In this document: one piece after another, positions 23,348 to 27,659 of the stretch
How positions within the stretch are numbered: the stretch's first letter is position 1
Layout: each line of letters starts with the position of its first letter
Source of the DNA: Verrucomicrobiales bacterium
GTDB lineage: Bacteria > Verrucomicrobiota > Verrucomicrobiia > Verrucomicrobiales > DEV007
Reading direction: 5' to 3'
Assembly: GCA_013003335.1 (NCBI GenBank)
Contig: JABDJT010000407.1
Location: 1-27,659, forward strand
Length of the DNA stretch: 27,659 bases
Made by a program: the position numbers and the translations under genes
Notes under the pieces: generated by a model
Told to the model about the DNA's origin: nothing
What the model saw: the letters and a program-made list of their open reading frames with translations, nothing else
Databases searched by the model: none

Positions 23348-24865
23348 ATGACGCCGCTGCATCCATCTCTCGAAACCTTCACTGAACTGGCCCAATCCGG
23401 AAACCTGATTCCGGTTTGGACGGAGTTGGCAGCGGATTTTGAGACGCCGGTGTCGGCATTCCGAAAGTTAAATGACGAGGCCAACGGCACGCCCTGTTTC
23501 CTGCTGGAGTCGGCGGAAAGTTCGGATCAGATCGGTCGGTTCTCGTTCCTGGGAACCGATCCGAGGCTCGAAATTCGCGCGCACGGCCGGGACATTTCCG
23601 TCCGCGGCGAAAGCGGGGTGGAAAGTTACCAGTTAGCTGAATCGGACGGCGATCCGCTCCACGAAGTCGAGCGGATCATGGAAAAATACAAACCGGTCTC
23701 TGTCGAAGGTCTGCCCGTTTTCACCGGTGGAGCGGTCGGATTTCTCGGCTACGACATGGTCCGGTTTTTCGAGCCGACCGTCCCCGGTCCGCCGGAGGAA
23801 TCGCTCGGCCTGCCGGACATGGTGTTCCTGATCACCGATACCATCGTCATTTTCGATCACCGCTTTCGCAAAATCCAGGTCGTCTCCAACGTGTTCACCG
23901 ACGAGCACGAATCGCCCGAAGCCGGTTACGAAGCTGCCCGTGCACGGATCGACGCGACGGTGGAAAGACTGGCCGCGCCGCTGAGTTTCGCGCCGTTTTC
24001 CCTGATGGAGCAGCCGGATGTGCCGGAACCGGTCAGCAACACGACGCAGGCCGAATATGAGGGCATGGTCGAAAAGGCTAAGGAATACATTCTCGCCGGC
24101 GACATTTTCCAGGTCGTGCCGAGCCAGCGGTTCGAGGCGGATTACGGCGGTGCGCCGATCGATTTGTATCGTGCGCTCCGGCACGTGAATCCCTCGCCCT
24201 ACATGTTTTGCCTGCAGTTCGGCGACGAATTTTCGCTGGTCGGCAGTTCGCCCGAAGTGCACGTCCGGGCCATCGACGGGAAAATTGAAATCCGCCCGAT
24301 TGCCGGCACTCGCTGGCGCGGAAAAACGCCGGAGGAAGACGAAGAATTGGCGGCCGATTTGCTCGGTGATCCCAAAGAGCGCGCCGAACACGTCATGCTC
24401 GTCGACCTGGCGCGGAACGATGTTGGCCGCGTCGCGAAATTCGAGAGCGTAAACGTCCGCGAATTCATGATCATCGAACGATACAGCCACGTGATGCATA
24501 TCGTCTCAGACGTTGAAGGCCAACTTCACCCCGAACATTCCGCCTACGACGTGATGCGCGCGACTTTTCCCGCCGGAACCGTTTCCGGCAGTCCGAAAGT
24601 CCGCGCCATGCAGATCATCGACGAGATGGAAAAAGCCAAACGTGGAGCCTATGCCGGTGCCGTCGGCTATTTCGGGTTCGACGGAAATCACGACAGCTGC
24701 ATCGCCCTGCGGACCGTCGTTTTGAAAGACAACAAAGCATACGTTCAGGCCGGTGCCGGCGTCGTGGCCGATTCCGTTCCCGAAAACGAGTACAGCGAAA
24801 CCGTGAACAAGGCTCGCGGCATGATGCGCGCGATCGCCCAGGCGCGGGTTTTATCAGGAGAGTGA
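23348..24865 (+). CDS. trpE: Anthranilate synthase component I
   Basis: A 505-residue TrpE starting at MTPLHPSLETFTELA; the more upstream start at 23318 adds ten unsupported residues. LLESAE (about 52-57) is the tryptophan-feedback motif of TrpE, favouring this over PabB. The chorismate-binding domain shows SPYMFCLQFGDEFSLVGSSP, EIRPIAGTRWRGKTPEEDEE, VDLARNDVGRVAKFESV, FPAGTVSGSPKVRAMQIIDE, GAYAGAVGYFGFDG and AGAGVVADSVPENEYSET, all canonical. The enzyme converts chorismate and ammonia, supplied by TrpG, to anthranilate in the cytosol. No trpG, trpD or trpC is adjacent. No Trp-rich leader peptide was seen in the 180-nt upstream gap. The 3' end overlaps the convergent small gene by 12 nt. Confidence 0.96.
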   Translation: MTPLHPSLETFTELAQSGNLIPVWTELAADFETPVSAFRKLNDEANGTPCFLLESAESSDQIGRFSFLGTDPRLEIRAHGRDISVRGESGVESYQLAESDGDPLHEVERIMEKYKPVSVEGLPVFTGGAVGFLGYDMVRFFEPTVPGPPEESLGLPDMVFLITDTIVIFDHRFRKIQVVSNVFTDEHESPEAGYEAARARIDATVERLAAPLSFAPFSLMEQPDVPEPVSNTTQAEYEGMVEKAKEYILAGDIFQVVPSQRFEADYGGAPIDLYRALRHVNPSPYMFCLQFGDEFSLVGSSPEVHVRAIDGKIEIRPIAGTRWRGKTPEEDEELAADLLGDPKERAEHVMLVDLARNDVGRVAKFESVNVREFMIIERYSHVMHIVSDVEGQLHPEHSAYDVMRATFPAGTVSGSPKVRAMQIIDEMEKAKRGAYAGAVGYFGFDGNHDSCIALRTVVLKDNKAYVQAGAGVVADSVPENEYSETVNKARGMMRAIAQARVLSGE

Positions 24866-25255
24866 TTCGGGTTCCGTTTTTCGCCGAAACAGCGAAAAAA
24901 AGTGGACCAAAACCGGAATTCCGAACATCACAGCCACTAGCAGCAGACCCCAGCCCCGATAAGACAGCGGAACGAGAACGGCGAGCGCCGGATTGCCGGG
25001 ATGGTGATAGGCCACGTCTCGTTGAAAGAAAAGTTCTCCTCCATCCGGTGAAATTCTTCGACTGTTGTAGGTCGATCCGCCAACCTGGTAACCGTAGTCG
25101 ATTCCGGTTTCTGTATCCGTAAATCGTTCAATCGGAACAGCCTGCCAATCCTCTACATTTCGATACGCCCACTGATATTTGAGCCAAAATCCGATTGAAA
25201 TCAGGAAAACAGCGTAGAGGGAAATCAGGACCAGCCGGCGGGAAAATTCGCGCAT
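24854..25255 (-). CDS. Small two-helix membrane protein, DUF3592-like
   Basis: A 133-residue protein with an N-terminal helix (LVLISLYAVFLISIGFWLKY), a polar middle and a C-terminal helix (GWGLLLVAVMFGIPVLVHFF) followed by a basic tail. The middle, with DWQAVPIERF, IDYGYQVGGSTY and AYHHPGNPALAVLVP, resembles DUF3592 proteins, whose function is unknown. The frame is open upstream to 25366, but that extension runs through repeat copy 9 and encodes a repeat-derived peptide (QQGLFDEQTLLVR), so the ATG at 25255 is chosen. Its end overlaps trpE by 12 nt in convergent orientation, the only convergent junction here without a repeat element. Function is not known; the DUF assignment is tentative. Confidence 0.68.
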   Translation of the reverse strand: MREFSRRLVLISLYAVFLISIGFWLKYQWAYRNVEDWQAVPIERFTDTETGIDYGYQVGGSTYNSRRISPDGGELFFQRDVAYHHPGNPALAVLVPLSYRGWGLLLVAVMFGIPVLVHFFSLFRRKTEPESLS

Positions 25256-25276
25256 GAGAATGGCCCATTTTCGAAC

Positions 25277-25313
25277 CAAGAGGGTCTGTTCGTCAAACAA
25301 ACCCTGTTGTTCG
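25277..25313 (+). repeat. Dispersed palindromic element, copy 9 (divergent intergenic)
   Basis: Arm CAAGAGGG (25277-25284), interior TCTGTTCGTCAAACAAA, arm CCCTGTTG (25302-25309), then TTCG. It matches the reverse complement of copy 6 except for two substitutions and one missing base over about 43 nt. It lies upstream of both flanking genes, so it is not a gene-end terminator here. Confidence 0.9.
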
Positions 25314-25397
25314 TTTTCCCCTGATATCGGCCCATTCGAGCCTTGTCTTGGAAATATGACACGCATTCACGCACGGTGAAAAGCGGGGGTGACGCGC

Positions 25398-25425
25398 TTG
25401 CGTGACGGGCTTTCGTCCTTATAAT
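25398..25425 (+). promoter_or_regulatory. Candidate promoter for the cytochrome-WD40 gene
   Basis: TTGCGT (25398-25403), a 16-nt spacer and a perfect TATAAT (25420-25425). A short direct repeat GTGACG flanks the -35 hexamer. It predicts a start near 25432 and a leader of about 70 nt to the chosen ATG. Confidence 0.55.
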
Positions 25426-25504
25426 TGGTTCGGGGAACGTAATGATCTTGGATTTGAACCTGAAAACCCGACCAAAACTCGGAATTCTCACCATATTTGA
25501 TGCC

Positions 25505-27659
25505 ATGAACAGCCGGCCATCAGCCCATACCCTTTGTCTCACTGTGTCCATTTGTCTCGCGCTTTCCGGAGGTTCAAGCCTTCTCGCGCAGGATGACAAA
25601 AAGGCAGCGGCAGCCCCGAAAACGACTTTTGTCGACCACGTTCTACCGATCCTGGAAAACCGGTGCCTGAACTGCCACAACCCGGATGAAGCCAAGGGCG
25701 GACTCGATCTTTCAACATTCGGAGCAACGATGACAGGTGGTTCGGGTGGTGAAGTGGTGGTCGCGGAAGATCCTGGCGGATCCCGACTCTACACGCTGAT
25801 GGCGCACACGGAGACCCCGAAAATGCCCCCGGAAAAGCCGAAATCTCCCGACAAGGAAATCGAGATCATCAAGAACTGGATCGCAGGCGGTTTGCTGGAA
25901 ACGGCGTCATCGAAAGCGCGGAAATCCAACAAGCCCAAGCTGGATATGAATTTACTCACCACCACGGGCAAACCGGACGTCGCTGCGATGCCGGAACACC
26001 TGATTCTCGAGCCGGAAGTGGTGACGGACCGCCCGAATGCGGTTCCGGCCCTCGCTCACAGCCCGTGGGCGCCGATTGTGGCGATTGCGGGTCAGAAGCA
26101 GGTTCTGCTCTATCATTCGGAAGATTTCGATCTCCTCGGCGTGCTGCCTTACCCGGAGGGATTTCCCCAGTCGCTGAATTTCTCGCCGAACGGATCGCTG
26201 CTCGCCTGCGGAGGCGGTCGCGGCGGGAAATCGGGTGGTGTTGTTGTCTGGGACGTGAAAAACGGCGAACGAGTCATCGAGGTTGGTAAGGAATTCGACA
26301 TCGTGCTCGGATCGGATATTTCCGCTGACCACCGCCGCGTGGTGATGGGTGGTCCCGGTAAAAATATAAAGATCTGGGACACAGTCACCGGCGAACAGGT
26401 CAGTATGATCAAGAAGCACCCGGACTGGATGCTGACCGCCGATATTTCCCCGGACGGAGTGTTGTTTGCCACGGGAGGCCGGAATTCAGGGCTTTACGTG
26501 TGGGAAACCGGGTCGGGCCTGGAATTTTATACCTTGAAAGGCCACACCAAAGCCGTCACGGATCTGGCCTGGCGGCCGGATGGAAACGTAATGGCCTCGG
26601 TTTCGGAGGACGGGCAGGCCATCATTTGGGAAATGAATGAAGGCAAGCAGGTGAAAAAGTGGGCAGCCCACGGAGGCGGGGCCCTTGCCATCGATTTTTC
26701 ACCGGACGGTCAATTCATCGCCACTGCCGGGCGGGATAAAACGGTGAAGATTTGGAAAAGTGACGGGACAGCCGTGCGGACAATTGCCGCCAGCCCGGAC
26801 ATCGTTATGAGCGTCGCCTTCACGCACGACAGCAAGCGCGTGATTTCCGGCGACTACACCGGCGAAATCAAGGTCTGGAACGTGGCCGACGGAGTCGAAC
26901 TCGCCAAGCTCGATGCCAACCCGCCAAGCATCGATCAGCAGATTGCGTATTCGACCAAGCGGATCGCCGAAGTGCGGGGCCAGCTTCCGAAGCTGGAGGA
27001 AGGGATCAAGGTTGTGAGCACGGAACTGACGAATGCCCGCAACAAGTTGAACGAGGTCAACAAAGCCGCTGCAGACGCTGCCGGAAAAAAAGCGGCCATG
27101 GAGAACCTGGTCAAAATGCTGGAAGGCCAGGCGAAAACCTTCACGGGCCAAATCGCTGCCGCAAAAACGGTCCTCACTCAAAAGCAGGCTGATGCGAAAA
27201 CCAAGACGGACGCCTACAACAACCAGGTGAAAGCACAGGCCGCAGCGAAAGCTGAGGTCACGAAATGGACGGCCGAATTTCAAAAAGCAGACGCAGCCGC
27301 CAAGCAGGCCGCTGCGAATCTTGCCGCTGCCAAAGCCGAAGCAGAAAAGCCGCTGCTCGATGCCAACAGCCAGAAGGCGCTGAATGATGCCGCAGCAAAA
27401 GTCGCAGCAGCCGATGCCGCCAAAAAGCAGTCCGATGCCAAAGTCGCGCAATTGAAAGCGGCCGATGACGCAGCCAATGTGAAATTGGCTGCCGCCGCGA
27501 AAGCGAAAACTGACGCTGCCGCCAAATTGGCCACCGCACCCGAACCGGAGAAGCCGGCCGCACAAAATGCCCTGAACGCCGCTACCCAGGCCTACCAGGT
27601 TGCCCAGAATGCAAAAAACGGAACGGCGAAAGCACTGGCTGATGCACGTGCAGTCCAGG
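25505..27659 (+). CDS. Secreted c-type cytochrome/WD40/coiled-coil protein, 3' truncated
   Basis: The frame is open from the ATG at 25505 to the window end (718 codons). A signal peptide (LCLTVSICLALSGGSSLLAQ) is followed by a planctomycete-type cytochrome domain: the haem site is CLNCH (residues 54-58), followed by KGGLDLSTF, with a possible distal Met in TPKMPPEKPK. Residues about 155-475 form a run of WD40-like repeats (SLNFSPNGSLLACGGG, IKIWDTVTGE, DLAWRPDGNVMASVSEDGQA, IDFSPDGQFIATAGRDKTVK, SGDYTGEIKVWNVADG). From about residue 480 it becomes a long Ala/Lys-rich coiled coil. An upstream in-frame ATG at 25442 exists, but the signal peptide favours 25505. Likely periplasmic or surface-linked; partner unknown. 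The gene continues beyond the window. Confidence 0.9.
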   Translation, partial: MNSRPSAHTLCLTVSICLALSGGSSLLAQDDKKAAAAPKTTFVDHVLPILENRCLNCHNPDEAKGGLDLSTFGATMTGGSGGEVVVAEDPGGSRLYTLMAHTETPKMPPEKPKSPDKEIEIIKNWIAGGLLETASSKARKSNKPKLDMNLLTTTGKPDVAAMPEHLILEPEVVTDRPNAVPALAHSPWAPIVAIAGQKQVLLYHSEDFDLLGVLPYPEGFPQSLNFSPNGSLLACGGGRGGKSGGVVVWDVKNGERVIEVGKEFDIVLGSDISADHRRVVMGGPGKNIKIWDTVTGEQVSMIKKHPDWMLTADISPDGVLFATGGRNSGLYVWETGSGLEFYTLKGHTKAVTDLAWRPDGNVMASVSEDGQAIIWEMNEGKQVKKWAAHGGGALAIDFSPDGQFIATAGRDKTVKIWKSDGTAVRTIAASPDIVMSVAFTHDSKRVISGDYTGEIKVWNVADGVELAKLDANPPSIDQQIAYSTKRIAEVRGQLPKLEEGIKVVSTELTNARNKLNEVNKAAADAAGKKAAMENLVKMLEGQAKTFTGQIAAAKTVLTQKQADAKTKTDAYNNQVKAQAAAKAEVTKWTAEFQKADAAAKQAAANLAAAKAEAEKPLLDANSQKALNDAAAKVAAADAAKKQSDAKVAQLKAADDAANVKLAAAAKAKTDAAAKLATAPEPEKPAAQNALNAATQAYQVAQNAKNGTAKALADARAVQ

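Noticed and set aside
1845..25313. CRISPR array or integron attachment sites as an explanation of the repeats
   Set aside because: Copies are kilobases apart and separated by whole genes, with no cas or integrase gene nearby.

Overview
The window looks like chromosomal DNA from the PVC group, most likely a Verrucomicrobia relative. Pointers are a Tat-exported DUF1501 protein, a planctomycete/verrucomicrobial-type cytochrome fused to WD40 repeats, and a PEGA-repeat plus SUMF1/FGE-like protein. Most starts also lack a recognisable Shine-Dalgarno sequence. This placement is inference; there is no rRNA or other marker here. No tRNA, CRISPR array, transposase or phage gene was seen.

Layout. 1-1823 (+): the 3' part of a LOG-family protein, then an orphan HlyD/RND-type periplasmic adaptor. 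1885-10547 (-): an exopolysaccharide cluster, in transcription order a Wzc-like chain-length/tyrosine-kinase protein, a polyprenyl-phosphate sugar-1-phosphate transferase, a WaaL/Wzy-type membrane protein, a GT2 glycosyltransferase, a GT4 glycosyltransferase and a PIG-L/LmbE deacetylase. 10548-10942: a gene-free divergent control region, very AT-rich on the left and rich in hairpins on the right. 10943-15322 (+): an ExbB/TolQ-ExbD/TolR proton-channel cluster with a second ExbD-like protein that lacks the membrane aspartate, then a large secreted TPR protein split by a one-base frameshift. 15372-17225 (-): glmS. 17340-18635 (+): glgC. 18738-20198 (+): DUF1501 protein. 20489-22699 (+): PEGA/SUMF1 protein. 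22742-23167 (-): gamma-glutamylcyclotransferase-like protein. 23348-24865 (+): trpE. 24854-25255 (-): small membrane protein. 25505 to the window end (+): cytochrome-WD40-coiled-coil protein, truncated by the window.

The most striking signal is not a gene. A 38-nt palindromic element occurs eight times, with a ninth divergent copy, roughly every 2-4.5 kb and almost only between genes. Consensus: arm CAACAGGG, a fixed 17-nt interior near TCTGTTCGTTGAACGAA, arm CCCTGTTG, then ATTCG. Arms and flanks show paired changes that keep a stem. The element fills three of the four convergent gene junctions, which suggests a bidirectional terminator. It also sits inside the exopolysaccharide operon and between divergent genes, so it behaves like a dispersed REP/MITE-like family too. 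It supplies the final codons of the second ExbD-like gene and of the cyclotransferase-like gene.

How the genes may fit together: the minus-strand cluster would build and chain-length-regulate a surface polysaccharide, with GlmS and GlgC nearby handling hexosamine and nucleotide-sugar supply. The ExbB/ExbD/ExbD-like/TPR set resembles a Tol- or TonB-energising envelope machine. These links are inferred from families and adjacency.
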